A stretch of DNA of 59,992 bases from Acinetobacter sichuanensis (GCF_003024515.2 NZ_PYIX02000026.1:1-59992); one strand, 5' to 3'; numbered from the stretch's first letter, positions 9,384 to 19,705 are shown. Translations and numbers: made by a program. The notes: generated by a model from the sequence alone, not told the origin.

Positions 9384-10289
9384 TTAGTTATTATCTAATT
9401 GATTTTTTTGAGAAATTAAAAACTGTGCAAAGTGTTGATAAGACGTATTTAAAATATCGAAATTTTGTGCTGCCAGAAGTAATTTACGATTTGCCCAAGT
9501 TCCACTTAGTTTAACTTGATGAAATTTATATATTTTATTTAAATGTTGTGCAGCACGTTTAGGAATAATCGCAATACCTACACCATTGGCAACAACTTGT
9601 GCAATTGCGGTGAAATTGGGTAAACGTAAACGATATTGAATCGTACAATGCAGTTGTTTTGCTTGAGCTTCGATCGATTGTTGTAGTGAGTGATGTTGTA
9701 TTAGCCCAACAAAAGGATAATGTAAAATATCGGCTAAATTAAGTATTTTTTCTTTTGCTAAATCATGGTTTTGAGGGCAAATAAGCACCAATGGATCATC
9801 AGCAAAATCTAAAGTATGTAAATGTTGTGAATTAAAAAAACTTGAAATTAAACCAAGCTGTGCGATGCCTTTTTCAAGCGCTTGAATGATGTCTTGGCTT
9901 TCAGCCTCTTTGAGTTCGATGTGTAAATGTGAATTTTCCACTAAATATTGAGGCAGCAATAAGGGTAAATATTCACTTTGCGCAGAAGAATTACACCATA
10001 ACGTGATTTCTGTGATTAAGCCTTGTGAAAAGGGAAGCATTGCATTTTGTAATTGTTGAGCTTGTTTAAGTACTTGCTGTGCGTGTTCTGCAAATACTTG
10101 ACCTGCAATAGTCATTTTTATACCTGAGCTATGGCGAGTAAATAATGGAATATGGAAGTGTTGTTCTAGTTTTTTTACTCTCTCACTTGCCGCTTGTAAG
10201 GAAATCGCTGAGCATTCTGCACCTTTGGTTAGACTGCCATTTTCCACAATATTTAAGAAGAGTCTCAAATCAAAAAAATCAAAACGCAT
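9384..10289 (-). CDS. LysR-family transcriptional regulator
   Basis: 301 residues with the standard LysR layout: an N-terminal winged helix-turn-helix (about residues 3-62, with SLTKGAECSAISLQAASERVKKLE as recognition region), then a periplasmic-binding-protein-like co-inducer domain. It is convergent with the TSUP permease gene and has no obvious divergent partner: the gene on its 5' side, dapB, starts 194 bases away and is housekeeping. The target is therefore unclear. It may act on the permease or elsewhere. Confidence 0.9.
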   Translation of the reverse strand: MRFDFFDLRLFLNIVENGSLTKGAECSAISLQAASERVKKLEQHFHIPLFTRHSSGIKMTIAGQVFAEHAQQVLKQAQQLQNAMLPFSQGLITEITLWCNSSAQSEYLPLLLPQYLVENSHLHIELKEAESQDIIQALEKGIAQLGLISSFFNSQHLHTLDFADDPLVLICPQNHDLAKEKILNLADILHYPFVGLIQHHSLQQSIEAQAKQLHCTIQYRLRLPNFTAIAQVVANGVGIAIIPKRAAQHLNKIYKFHQVKLSGTWANRKLLLAAQNFDILNTSYQHFAQFLISQKNQLDNN

Positions 10290-10474
10290 AATGAAGAGCT
10301 AAGTTGTACTTTTGATTATCTTAAACTGAATTTTATCTCAGTAGGTCAAAGCGCACATTTTTTAACATGTAGCATGCAAATGAAAATAGAATTATTTTGA
10401 GGAAATGTTCTAGTGAAACTTAGCCAATACACAGAGTTTTGCTATAGTAGATCAAATTTTAAATCTAGATTTAG

Positions 10475-11299
<825 letters not shown>

Positions 11300-11354
11300 G
11301 CTTTTCTTATGATCGGTTAATATAAAAACAAGAAAACGATTTTGAATAAATAAA

Positions 11355-12005
11355 ATGAATAAGACAGTGATGTTAATTGCTTGTGTAGTCAGTGCTTTGA
11401 GTCTGTCTGCGCAAGCAACTTTGCCAAGTAATGCCAAACTTAGCCTTAATAAAAATAATATTAAGGTGTGGACATATAAGGACGCAAATAATCCCGTTTT
11501 GTCTTATAAAGCTGAAACCGTGATTGATGTGCCAATAGAAAAAGCTGTGGCTTTAGTGTTGGATGTTAATAACAGTCCAAAATGGGTTCCCAATGTCGCA
11601 AAAGCCGAAATCCTTTCACGTGATGATAAAAAGGGCGAGTTTACGCTTTATATGGTTTTAGATTTTCCATTTCCACTAAAAGACCGCGATATGGTGGTTA
11701 AAGGCAAAATGTCAAAAGACAGTAATGGCACAATTACGATTAAAAATAGCGCAATCCAACAAGGTAAGGCACTCAATACGGATTATATTCGTTTAAAAGA
11801 TTATTCAGGAGATTGGACATTTCAGAAACTAGGAGCAAACCAAGTCAAAGTCACAACCAATGGGCATGCTAATCCCGAAGGTGCAATCCCAGCCAGTGTG
11901 ACCAACATGCTAGTCGAACTGCAGCCTTATCAGATGTTACAGAAAATGAAAGCTGAGTTAGCTAAAAATAAGACATTGCCTGCACTTCCTGATATTTTAA
12001 AATAA
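11355..12005 (+). CDS. exported START/SRPBCC-domain protein
   Basis: A 216-residue protein with a clear signal peptide (cleavage near AQATL) followed by one START-like lipid-binding domain. Typical features are the N-terminal strand with VIDVPIEKAVALVLDV, then SPKWVPNVAKAEIL, and the core FPLKDRDMVVKG. Such proteins form a helix-grip cavity for a hydrophobic ligand. A periplasmic START protein in Acinetobacter has no defined ligand known to me. It lies 55 bases after dapB, which has no obvious terminator, so read-through is possible. Confidence 0.8.
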   Translation: MNKTVMLIACVVSALSLSAQATLPSNAKLSLNKNNIKVWTYKDANNPVLSYKAETVIDVPIEKAVALVLDVNNSPKWVPNVAKAEILSRDDKKGEFTLYMVLDFPFPLKDRDMVVKGKMSKDSNGTITIKNSAIQQGKALNTDYIRLKDYSGDWTFQKLGANQVKVTTNGHANPEGAIPASVTNMLVELQPYQMLQKMKAELAKNKTLPALPDILK

Positions 12006-12028
12006 ATTGTGCAAAAGTGAAGATTTAA

Positions 12029-12060
12029 AAAATCCCACCCATTTGATGGTGGGATTTTTT
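12029..12060. terminator. bidirectional rho-independent terminator
   Basis: AATCCCACC and GGTGGGATT form a perfect 9-bp stem around an 8-base loop, flanked by A-rich and T-rich runs. It serves both the START-domain gene and the convergent MFS gene, whose stop is immediately beside it. Confidence 0.9.
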
Positions 12061-12063
12061 TAT

Positions 12064-13236
12064 TCAGGATTCAGGTGAATACGCAAGTTTTGGCTCAGGT
12101 AAACGCATTTGCAGCCAAACCAGGAGCAGACCCAAAGCGGTGAGTAATGCACCTGTAATCGATACCATGACATAGCTCATGCCCAGACTGAGTACGGCAC
12201 CGCCTGCTGCTGCACCCACAGCATTTCCTAAGTTAAATGCCCCAATATTGACAGATGATGCCAAACCAGGCGCTTCATGTGCCACAGACATGACGCGCAT
12301 TTGTAAGGGAGGAACCACAGCAAAAGCGGCTGTTCCCCAAATCACCAATGCCAAAGCTGCACCAATCGGCGTGGTTGCCAAAATAGGGAAAAGCAACATT
12401 GACAGCATCAGCAACAACAAAAAACCAGTCAGGGTTTTGGTTAAGGATTTGTCTGCAAATTTACCGCCTAAATGATTCCCAATCGAAAAACCTACCCCGA
12501 TCAGCACCAGCATGAAGGTGATAAAGCTCGGACTTGCATGGGTAATATTTTGCAGTGTTGGTGCAATATAGGTGTACAAGGTAAACATTGCACCTGCGCT
12601 CATCACCGTGGTGAGTAAGGCAAGCACGACAGGCAGACGGGTCAGCACCTTTAATTCAGCTTTGACATTGGGACGTTGTCCCGCAGTGCCCTCAGGCAAT
12701 GCCTTCCATAAGCACAGCATGGTGACGACACCCAAAACAGCAATAGCGGCAAAGGACATGCGCCAACCAATATTTTGTCCGACCCATGTGGCAAGCGGGA
12801 CACCGCCAATATTGGCAATGGTCAGCCCCATAAACATGGTGGCAACGGCACTGGCTTGTTTTTCTTTAGGCACAACACTGGTTGCCACAATGGAACCAAT
12901 CCCAAAAAACACGCCATGATTCAAACTGGTCAGGATCCGTGCGCCCATGAGTCCCCAATAATTGGGTGCTATGGCGGCTAAAATATTCCCGACCGTGAAA
13001 ATACTCATGGCAAGGATCAGGGCTTTACGTTTGGGAAAATGTCCAAACCAAAGTGTCATGATCGGTGCCCCAATCATCACACCCAAGGCATAGGCAGTGA
13101 TCAGCATGCCTGCGGTGGGAATGGAAATATTCAGGTTTTCCGCAATCTGTGGCAAGAAACCCATGGGAGAAAATTCTGTGGTGCCAATGGCAAAAGCCCC
13201 AATGGCAAGCGCAAATAAAGGAAAATTAATTTTCAT
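12064..13236 (-). CDS. MFS transporter of the AraJ/YdhP-like DHA1 group
   Basis: 390 residues with 12 predicted membrane helices. The DHA1 motif D1 region (FALAIGAFAIGTTEFSPMGFLPQIA) is in helix 1, and the loop 2-3 motif is degenerate (WFGHFPKRKALI). The family exports sugars, nucleosides or drugs; the substrate here is unknown. The gene starts 7 bases after the stop of dkgB on the same strand, so the two form an operon. A LysR gene faces them across 116 bases and is the probable regulator. Codon use looks richer in G+C than in the neighbours, which hints at horizontal acquisition but was not measured. Confidence 0.88.
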   Translation of the reverse strand: MKINFPLFALAIGAFAIGTTEFSPMGFLPQIAENLNISIPTAGMLITAYALGVMIGAPIMTLWFGHFPKRKALILAMSIFTVGNILAAIAPNYWGLMGARILTSLNHGVFFGIGSIVATSVVPKEKQASAVATMFMGLTIANIGGVPLATWVGQNIGWRMSFAAIAVLGVVTMLCLWKALPEGTAGQRPNVKAELKVLTRLPVVLALLTTVMSAGAMFTLYTYIAPTLQNITHASPSFITFMLVLIGVGFSIGNHLGGKFADKSLTKTLTGFLLLLMLSMLLFPILATTPIGAALALVIWGTAAFAVVPPLQMRVMSVAHEAPGLASSVNIGAFNLGNAVGAAAGGAVLSLGMSYVMVSITGALLTALGLLLVWLQMRLPEPKLAYSPES

Positions 13237-13242
13237 TTTGCT

Positions 13243-14052
13243 CTAGTCCCAAATCGGTGCTAAGCCTTCAGGATCAACTTCTCGTCCGTTGCGTTCCAAC
13301 TCTGCAATCATCTGCATTTCTTCAGCAGTCAGTTGGATGTCCTGTGCTTTTAGATTGGCGATCAGATTTTCATGTTTGGTTGATGAGGGAATCACAGAGA
13401 AGCCTTTTTGTAATGCCCAAGCCAAGGCAATTTGTGCTGTTGACGCTTGATGATGTTGAGCAATTTCAGCCAAAACAGGGTCTTGCAAGACTTTGCCGTA
13501 TGCCAAAGTCATATATGAAGTCACATCAATATTTTGCGCTTGTAAAAATTCAACAACTTTACGGTTTTGTAAATACGGACTGAGTTCAATCTGATTGGTG
13601 GCAATATTTTCCACACCCACCGCAGCAATCGCTTGTTGGGTCAAATCAATATTGAAATTTGAAATACCAATATGTTTGGTCAGACCTTGCTGTTTTGCCT
13701 GTAACAGGTTTTGCATCATTTCAGCGACGGAAATACCTGTACTTGGCGCAGGCCAATGGATCAGCGTTAAATCCACAGCATCTGTTCTGAGTTTATGTAA
13801 GCTGTCTTTTAAACTTGGAATCAGTTTGTCTGCTGAATAATGTTCTGTCCAAATTTTTGTGGTGATAAATAACTCATTTCGGTTGATTTGGCTTTCAGCA
13901 ATGGCTTGACACACTTCTGCTTCATTGCCATAGATTTGCGCCGTATCAATGGCACGATAACCAACATCCAAAGCCGTTTTTACCGAATCAATGACGGTTT
14001 GACCTGTTAAACGGAAAGTTCCGACACCGAATTGCGGAATGATCGTATTCAT
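13243..14052 (-). CDS. dkgB: aldo/keto reductase, 2,5-diketo-D-gluconate reductase B type
   Basis: A 269-residue aldo/keto reductase whose sequence closely follows E. coli DkgB (YafB): [55 protein letters not shown] and the C-terminal PEGLAPIWD are all recognisable. The catalytic tetrad Asp, Tyr, Lys and His is present. These NADPH-dependent enzymes reduce methylglyoxal and other aldehydes, and 2,5-diketogluconate in vitro. It is first gene of a two-gene operon with an MFS transporter, divergent from a LysR gene. Confidence 0.92.
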   Translation of the reverse strand: MNTIIPQFGVGTFRLTGQTVIDSVKTALDVGYRAIDTAQIYGNEAEVCQAIAESQINRNELFITTKIWTEHYSADKLIPSLKDSLHKLRTDAVDLTLIHWPAPSTGISVAEMMQNLLQAKQQGLTKHIGISNFNIDLTQQAIAAVGVENIATNQIELSPYLQNRKVVEFLQAQNIDVTSYMTLAYGKVLQDPVLAEIAQHHQASTAQIALAWALQKGFSVIPSSTKHENLIANLKAQDIQLTAEEMQMIAELERNGREVDPEGLAPIWD

Positions 14053-14116
14053 GGATATTTCACATTGTTTTTGAGATTATCTGTATTGTGCAAGATTTAT
14101 TGTTGCGGACAAATAC

Positions 14117-14134
14117 AATATTCTGCAAAATATT
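14117..14134. promoter_or_regulatory. candidate LysR operator between dkgB and lysR
   Basis: AATATT repeated around a 6-base spacer makes a short inverted repeat in the 116-bp divergent region. LysR sites are often AT-rich dyads of this size near one promoter. This is a suggestion only. Confidence 0.35.
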
Positions 14135-14168
14135 ATTGATTTTTAGTCAACAATAAACTGTGATAAAA

Positions 14169-15059
14169 ATGAAATCCACCTTAGAAGAATTACAGGCGTT
14201 TATCTCTATTATTGATAGTGGCTCCATTGTTGGGGCAGCAGAGCAGTTACGTCAAACCACTTCGGGCGTGAGTCGAGCCTTGCAGCGTCTTGAAACCAAA
14301 CTCAATGTAACTTTGCTTGAACGCACCACACGCAAATTAAAATTGACGCAGGAAGGGCAAATATTTTTAGAAAAAGCCCGAAAAATCATTCACGATCTGA
14401 ATGAAGCAGAAGATGCCTTACTCAAATCAGACAACGATACTTCAGGCATTGTACGGGTCGACTCCGCAACACCTTTTGTATTGCATGTGATTACGCCGTT
14501 GATTCCTGAGTTTCTCACGCTGTATCCCAATATTCAGATTGAACTGAATAGTAATGACCAAATTATTGATCTGCTTGAACATAAAACAGATGTTGCCATT
14601 CGTTTTGGACAATTAACCGATTCAAGTCTACATGCTCGCTTGTTGTGTAAGAGTCGTTTATATATTGTGGCAAGTCCTGAATATTTAGCAAAAAATGGCA
14701 AGCCGCAAACGCCAAAGGACATTCTCAACCATCAACAAATTGGCTTCAGTAAAGTGGCACATCTCAATACTTGGCCGATTCAGGTTGATGGTCAGTATTT
14801 GACGATTCAACCTCAAATTAAGGCATCAAGTGGAGAAACAGTACGGCAATTATGCGTGGGTGGATTTGGGATCGCGCGCTTATCTGCATTTGAAATTATG
14901 CAAGATTTAAAGCAAGGGCGATTGGTGGCTTTATTTGAAGATCAAATCGAACTATATGAGCAGAGCATCCATGCCGTGTACTATCAGCAAGAGCACTTGC
15001 CGAAGCGTGTCCGTTTATTCATTGAGTTTTTAGCGCAAAAGCTGTCAAAGTATCGATAG
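14169..15059 (+). CDS. LysR-family transcriptional regulator
   Basis: 296 residues from the ATG. The N-terminal helix-turn-helix is clear (ELQAFISIIDSGSIVGAAEQL..TTSGVSRALQRLE), followed by a substrate-binding domain of the CrgA/DsdC-like class (GIVRVDSATPFVLHVITP, DVAIRFG). A GTG at 14160 is an alternative start; neither has a good ribosome site. It is divergent from the dkgB-MFS operon, the usual layout for a LysR regulator and its target. Its 3' end overlaps the convergent lipoprotein gene by 41 bases. Confidence 0.9.
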   Translation: MKSTLEELQAFISIIDSGSIVGAAEQLRQTTSGVSRALQRLETKLNVTLLERTTRKLKLTQEGQIFLEKARKIIHDLNEAEDALLKSDNDTSGIVRVDSATPFVLHVITPLIPEFLTLYPNIQIELNSNDQIIDLLEHKTDVAIRFGQLTDSSLHARLLCKSRLYIVASPEYLAKNGKPQTPKDILNHQQIGFSKVAHLNTWPIQVDGQYLTIQPQIKASSGETVRQLCVGGFGIARLSAFEIMQDLKQGRLVALFEDQIELYEQSIHAVYYQQEHLPKRVRLFIEFLAQKLSKYR

Positions 15060-15426
15060 TTTTTTGTGGCGGTAAATCCAAACTGAGCAAGTTTTGTTTG
15101 CTATTCTGTGCTTTGTTGACCAAACGGACTTCAAAATGTTGAGCAGCATCCTGCTGACATTCAAAATTTAAATTCTGCTGTGTCGGCATGTTAAGGCGCA
15201 TTGTGATGTCACTGCTGACACGGTAGGTGTACGCTCTGATCGGTGCTGTATGTTGTAAACTCGGTTGCAGATGATCAAGTTGATATTCGCCCAATCGTTG
15301 CGTTTTTAGAAAGCCTTCAATCAATGATTTACAAATAAAATGCTGTTGCTGTGCGATTTGATTGGTGGCTTGGGGTTGGCAGGCACTGAGCAATAAAGCT
15401 GTTGTCAGCAATGTGAATATTCTCAT
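15019..15426 (-). CDS. small putative lipoprotein
   Basis: 135 residues beginning with a lipoprotein signal peptide (lipobox LLSAC at residues 12-16). I do not recognise the mature part, which has a second pair of Cys residues and no membrane segment. Its 3' end overlaps the LysR gene on the other strand by 41 bases. Its 5' end faces the MocR-type gene, so the direct repeats at 15497-15537 lie in the promoter region shared by both. Confidence 0.7.
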   Translation of the reverse strand: MRIFTLLTTALLLSACQPQATNQIAQQQHFICKSLIEGFLKTQRLGEYQLDHLQPSLQHTAPIRAYTYRVSSDITMRLNMPTQQNLNFECQQDAAQHFEVRLVNKAQNSKQNLLSLDLPPQKTIDTLTAFALKTQ

Positions 15427-15496
15427 TATTTTCTCCTTTCAAATCATTTCAGTTGCAAGATGGGGCTGTGAAAGAAGCATAAATCTGATAGCTTTG

Positions 15497-15537
15497 TGGG
15501 TACAGATACAACAAATACTAAAATTTGGGTACAGATA
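15497..15537. promoter_or_regulatory. pair of direct repeats, candidate MocR operator
   Basis: The 12-base word TGGGTACAGATA occurs at 15497-15508 and again at 15526-15537, 29 bases apart (close to three helical turns). The second copy touches the ATG of the MocR-type gene. MocR/GntR-aminotransferase regulators typically bind spaced direct repeats next to their own gene. Confidence 0.6.
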
Positions 15538-16973
15538 TGGCATTTCAATACCAAAGTTTGGCACAGCAACTTGCACAGAAAATTTATTGTGGCGAATTGA
15601 CAGTCGGGCAGCGTTTATGTTCATTGCGTCAATTTGCCGAGCAGCAAAGCATTAGTCTGAATACTGCAAAAAGTTGCTATGAATTGCTTGAAGCACAAGG
15701 CTTGATTTATGTGAAGGAAAAGTCAGGTTATTTTGTGCAATCACAACAGGATGCACAACACATTGCTGTGCCTGATCATCCGAGTTTTCCATCCCGACCA
15801 CGTGAAGTTTCAAATTTAGAATTACAAATACAAATTCATGAAGCCTCAGCCAATAACCGTTTGGTACATCTAGGTTCAATACAGTTGTCACCTGATTTTG
15901 TGCCTGTAGAAGCGTTGAGACGTTCGATTCAACGTGCACTAAAACACTGTAAACCTGAAGATTTTTTATATAACAATCGACAAGGTCATCCCACTTTACG
16001 GGAAGCGCTGTCCGCACATTGGGCGGAAGATGGTTTTTATATTGCCAAAGAGGATATTTATATCAGTAATGGTTGCATGCCTGCATTGTCAATGATGATT
16101 CAGAGTGTCAGCCATGAAGGTGACAGTATTATCGTGCCCACGCCCAACTATAATGGTCAATTGCAACTGTTGGCATTGTTAAAGCGCAAGATCATTGAAA
16201 TTCCTGCCAATACCGAGGGTTTTGACTTGCAGCGTTTAGAACAAGCCATGCAAAAATCAGGTGCAAAAGTCTGTTTATTGACTGCAAATTTTCAAAATCC
16301 TTTGGGCTTTTGTCTTAGTAATGCTGAAAAAGAAAAAATTGCACAACTTGCTGAAAAATATCAGTGTTATGTAATTGAAGATGATATTTATGCCGAATGT
16401 AGTTTCAATGCCAAACGTCCTTTACCGATCAAATATTGGGATCGTGAAGGTTATGTGATTTATTGCAGTTCGATTTCCAAGTCTTTATCGCCGTCTTATC
16501 GTTTGGGGTGGTTCTGTTTGCCACAGCGTTTGAAGCATTTGCATGCCAAATTGATTTTACAAAATGTGTCGGTGAATACGCCGTTGCAATTGGGGCTTGC
16601 CGATTTGATTTTTAGTCGGGCGTATCGTCAGCATTTAAGTGAATTGAGACCTAAATTGATGGCACAGGTGGAGCAATATCGTCAGTTTATTTCACAGGCT
16701 TTTCAGGGCGTGGAGATTCGATTGAATCAACCGCAGGGCAGTTATGCGTTGTGGTTACAGTTCCATGAACAGGTGGATAGTTTGGCGCTGTATTATCATG
16801 CGCAAAAGCACAGTATTAATATCGTTCCTGGTTTAATTTTTGGTGAAGATAATCGTTATAACAATTGTATTCGGTTAAATGCAGGGCATCAGTTATCGGA
16901 TGAGATTCGAGGAGCGATTGTGTTGTTGGCGGATTGGGTGAGAGGGGAGTTATCTGCTGAGGATGTAGCTTAA
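15537..16973 (+). CDS. MocR-type regulator (GntR helix-turn-helix fused to class I aminotransferase domain)
   Basis: 478 residues. Residues 1-75 form a GntR winged helix (LAQKIYCGELTVGQRLCSLR..AEQQSISLNTAKSCYELLEAQGLI). Residues 110-470 are a fold-type I PLP domain, with the PLP-binding lysine in SSISKSLSPSYRLGW and the Asp of IEDDIYAEC. MocR proteins sense PLP or amino compounds and usually act as regulators rather than enzymes. The start at ATG 15537 agrees with the beginning of the GntR domain; there is no ribosome site because an operator-like repeat occupies that place. The controlled gene is not obvious. The facing lipoprotein gene is one candidate. Confidence 0.88.
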   Translation: MAFQYQSLAQQLAQKIYCGELTVGQRLCSLRQFAEQQSISLNTAKSCYELLEAQGLIYVKEKSGYFVQSQQDAQHIAVPDHPSFPSRPREVSNLELQIQIHEASANNRLVHLGSIQLSPDFVPVEALRRSIQRALKHCKPEDFLYNNRQGHPTLREALSAHWAEDGFYIAKEDIYISNGCMPALSMMIQSVSHEGDSIIVPTPNYNGQLQLLALLKRKIIEIPANTEGFDLQRLEQAMQKSGAKVCLLTANFQNPLGFCLSNAEKEKIAQLAEKYQCYVIEDDIYAECSFNAKRPLPIKYWDREGYVIYCSSISKSLSPSYRLGWFCLPQRLKHLHAKLILQNVSVNTPLQLGLADLIFSRAYRQHLSELRPKLMAQVEQYRQFISQAFQGVEIRLNQPQGSYALWLQFHEQVDSLALYYHAQKHSINIVPGLIFGEDNRYNNCIRLNAGHQLSDEIRGAIVLLADWVRGELSAEDVA

Positions 16974-16977
16974 AATC

Positions 16978-17095
16978 TCCCCTCTTGCGTAGCTTTGCTA
17001 CTCATCTTTAAAAAGAGGGGAATATTACGAATCTGCTTAATATTAGATTCGAACATCTCCTCCCTTTTTTAAAGGGAGGTTGGGAGGGATTCTAT
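16978..17095. repeat. intergenic cluster of three hairpins (Acinetobacter-type palindromic repeat)
   Basis: Three inverted repeats follow each other: TCCCCTCTT/AAGAGGGGA (16978-17021) enclosing a smaller GTAGC/GCTAC hairpin; CGAATCT/AGATTCG (17028-17051); and CCTCCCTTT/AAAGGGAGG (near 17059-17080), followed by a TGGGAGGGATT tail. G/C-rich palindromes of this CCTCCC..GGGAGG kind recur between genes in Acinetobacter. It may act as a terminator for both converging genes. Confidence 0.6.
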
Positions 17096-17160
17096 TGAAC
17101 AGAAAAAGTAAGTCAAAAATTATCACGTCCGATAGCAATTAAAGAGGTTAGTACGGTTTA

Positions 17161-18183
17161 TTAAAAATCCGCTTTTAACACAATGCGATAACGTGCCTGT
17201 CCTGAATGCAGTCGCTCCAAAGCCTCATTAATTTTCGACATTGGATACAGTTCGATTTGTGGTGCAATATTCTTACGTGCTGCAAATTGTAGCAGTTGAC
17301 GTAGAGCAAAAGGTGAACCTGTTGGCGAGCCTGTCACTGATTTTGCGCCACTGATTAAAGTTCCCGCAGGAATTGGCATAGGGTCAAGAACCATACCGAG
17401 CATGTGAATCGTACCATTGGGTGCAAGCGTGTTCAGATAGGCTTTCCAATCTAGGCTGACATTTACCGTACACAGTAAAAGATCAAATTTGCCACGCTGT
17501 GTTTTTAAAGCATTGGCATCACGGCTATTCACCACATGATCTGCGCCCATGGCTTTGAGTTCATCGGTCTTATCCAGACTTGAGGTAAAAGCTGTAATTT
17601 CACAGCCCCAAGCTTTCAGCAGTTTAATCGCCATATGACCTAAACCACCAATGCCAATGACACCAACATGGTGAATGGCTTGAATCTGATGTTTTAAAAT
17701 TGGGTCAAATACCGTGATACCACCACACAGTAAGGGTCCTGCACTTTCAGGATCTAAGTCTTCAGGCAGGGGAATAATCCATTGCCAACCTGCACGGACT
17801 TTATCGGCAAAACCACCTGCATGCCCAACAATGGTCGCTTTCTTTTCACCTGTACAGAGGACTTGTTGACCACTGACACAAGGGTCACAGTGCTGACAAC
17901 TTTCCGCAGTCCAACCAATTCCAACACGCTGTCCGACTTTTAAGCCTTTGGCTTCTGAACCAAGTTGAGTAATCGTGCCAATAATCTCATGACCACCCAC
18001 CACAGGATAGACTGCATTACCCCATTCATTGTTGATCACGGAAACATCGGAGTGACAAAGTCCGCAATATTCAACTTTGACTTCAACTTGATGTGCTTGT
18101 AATTCGCCTGCATCAAATGTGTAAGGTACAAGTGCAGCACCTGCTTCTAAGGCAGCATAGGCATGGATAGTATTGTCAGTCAT
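17161..18183 (-). CDS. zinc-dependent NAD(P) alcohol dehydrogenase (YahK/cinnamyl-alcohol type)
   Basis: 340 residues of the medium-chain dehydrogenase family. Catalytic zinc ligands are in YCGLCHSD (near 40), GGHEIIG (near 65) and the later Cys in LLCGGITVF. The structural zinc site is the four-Cys cluster C..C..C.......C at about 95-110 ([16 protein letters not shown]). The nucleotide motif [17 protein letters not shown] is typical of the CAD/YahK subgroup, broad-range aldehyde reductases using NADPH. It is a single gene, convergent with the MocR-type gene across the hairpin cluster. Confidence 0.9.
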   Translation of the reverse strand: MTDNTIHAYAALEAGAALVPYTFDAGELQAHQVEVKVEYCGLCHSDVSVINNEWGNAVYPVVGGHEIIGTITQLGSEAKGLKVGQRVGIGWTAESCQHCDPCVSGQQVLCTGEKKATIVGHAGGFADKVRAGWQWIIPLPEDLDPESAGPLLCGGITVFDPILKHQIQAIHHVGVIGIGGLGHMAIKLLKAWGCEITAFTSSLDKTDELKAMGADHVVNSRDANALKTQRGKFDLLLCTVNVSLDWKAYLNTLAPNGTIHMLGMVLDPMPIPAGTLISGAKSVTGSPTGSPFALRQLLQFAARKNIAPQIELYPMSKINEALERLHSGQARYRIVLKADF

Positions 18184-18224
18184 GTGAATCCTTCCTGTTA
18201 TTTTGAGTTTTTAATAAAAAAACA

Positions 18225-18779
18225 TCAGCGAAATGAGCAATCATTTTCATGGTCATTAACCATACCTACAGCCTGCATAAAAGCATAGATCGTGGTCGGT
18301 CCAACAAATTTAAAACCATTCTTTTTGAGTACTTTAGATAACTGTTGACTGATGTCAGTTTGAGCAGGTGCGAGTTGGTAGTCAGGTACATCATTGACCA
18401 AAACTTTTTGCTCGACAAAATCCCACAGCCAGTGCACTACATCAATTCCTTGCGCTTTCATGTTTTGCCAAGCGATGGCATTGTCACGAATCGCCTTCAA
18501 TTTACCGATATGACGAATTAGACCTGCATCCTGTAATTTATATTCAAGATGCTGATCGGTCAGTTGTGCAATTTCAGTAATAGGACGATGGAAAAAATGC
18601 GTCCGATAAGCTTCGCGTTTTTTCAGGACGGTAATCCATGACAGACCTGCTTGCTGACCTTCCAGACACAGCATTTCAAATAAATACTGTTCATTGTGAT
18701 TGGGCTTGCCCCATTCATGATCATGGTAATGGATATAAATCGGGTCATTGGAGCACCAGCCACAACGCTTATTTGTCAT
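18225..18779 (-). CDS. tag: DNA-3-methyladenine glycosylase I
   Basis: Tag removes 3-methyladenine from DNA in base excision repair. The 184 residues match the family: N-terminal CGWC and the C-terminal His/Cys residues (MVNDHENDCSF) form the zinc snap, HDHEWG is the conserved start, LEGQQAGLSWITVLKKRE is the helix-hairpin region with the key Glu, and KFVGPTTIYAFMQAVGMVNDH is the typical end. It begins a run of minus-strand genes that also holds mutY. Confidence 0.95.
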   Translation of the reverse strand: MTNKRCGWCSNDPIYIHYHDHEWGKPNHNEQYLFEMLCLEGQQAGLSWITVLKKREAYRTHFFHRPITEIAQLTDQHLEYKLQDAGLIRHIGKLKAIRDNAIAWQNMKAQGIDVVHWLWDFVEQKVLVNDVPDYQLAPAQTDISQQLSKVLKKNGFKFVGPTTIYAFMQAVGMVNDHENDCSFR

Positions 18780-18806
18780 TTTTAAGTGCTCCTGAATTTT
18801 ATTTTT

Positions 18807-19052
18807 TTAAAGTTTAAATTCGACCCATTGATCGGTTTTATTGTCCCAATAAAATAATTCAGACTGTTGCAGCTCGTTGAAATTTAGCCACAAATCTTTG
18901 CCTGTCTTATCTGCAAAACCTGTACTGATCAGTAAAGCTTCATCGGTGATTTCCATAATCCAGCCTTGATGGCTTTGTCCATTAAAGACAATTTTTTGTT
19001 GATTGCCTGATTCTGCAAATTCAACCAAACGCTCAAGTACTGCTTCTGACAT
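18807..19052 (-). CDS. small protein of unknown function
   Basis: An 81-residue acidic protein with no signal peptide or membrane segment. It looks like a small beta-rich fold (KIVFNGQSHQGWIMEITDEALLIS). I do not recognise a family. It sits between the M23 peptidase gene and tag, with short gaps on both sides on the same strand, so it is probably co-transcribed with them. Confidence 0.65.
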   Translation of the reverse strand: MSEAVLERLVEFAESGNQQKIVFNGQSHQGWIMEITDEALLISTGFADKTGKDLWLNFNELQQSELFYWDNKTDQWVEFKL

Positions 19053-19083
19053 GGAATATTCCTAACTGATTTTTTCAATAAAA

Positions 19084-19620
19084 CTATCTTAAATAAGGGT
19101 AAGGGTTGACTGCGCCACGACCTTTACCGTTTAAGTATAATCCATAGTGCAAATGAGGGGCAGTGTGTCGTGCATTTCCTGTATTGCCAACATAGCCAAT
19201 CAGTTCACCACGACGGACATAGTCACCTTCTTTTAAGCCACCTTTATGTCCATTTAAATGTGCATAATAATGATAAGCACCACTAGGACCCATGATCCAA
19301 ATGACAGTGCCACCTAAGTTATTCCCTTTGAGGCTAGTCACTAAGCCTTCAGTTGTACTATAAACCTTTGTTCCACGTGGAGCCATAATATCAATGCCCT
19401 CGTGACTACGCCCTGCGCTACGAGATGCTCCCCAAGTGTCAGTCAAATTTTTTGCTTTAATCCCTTCTACAGGAATAGGCAAACGATTTGGCATCGACAT
19501 GGATTTTAGTTTTAAAATCGTATTTTGCGGTAAAGGACTTGGTTTTTTAGGCGTAGTGGTACATGCACTGATTAAAATAGCAAAACATGCAATCAAACTA
19601 TAACGAAAATAAAATGACAC
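19084..19620 (-). CDS. M23-family peptidoglycan endopeptidase, lipoprotein
   Basis: 178 residues with a lipoprotein signal peptide (lipobox LISAC near residues 16-20) and one LytM/M23 domain. The zinc ligands are visible as H-x(3)-D in SHEGIDIMAPRG and H-x-H in APHLHYGLYL. The His at HYYAHLNG is also conserved. There is no LysM or coiled-coil domain. The protein would act in the periplasm on peptide cross-links. Because the residues for catalysis are present, it may be an active enzyme rather than an EnvC-like activator. Confidence 0.88.
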   Translation of the reverse strand: MSFYFRYSLIACFAILISACTTTPKKPSPLPQNTILKLKSMSMPNRLPIPVEGIKAKNLTDTWGASRSAGRSHEGIDIMAPRGTKVYSTTEGLVTSLKGNNLGGTVIWIMGPSGAYHYYAHLNGHKGGLKEGDYVRRGELIGYVGNTGNARHTAPHLHYGLYLNGKGRGAVNPYPYLR

Positions 19621-19705
19621 AAGAAATCCTAATTATTCATTGTTCAAGTTTTAAAAATACAAATAAAAATTGAAAATAAGTTGTGAAGACCTATGCCTGA
19701 CTATG

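Noticed and set aside
12179..12981. Overlapping plus-strand frames within the MFS gene
   Set aside because: They are shadows of a well-supported transporter gene on the other strand.
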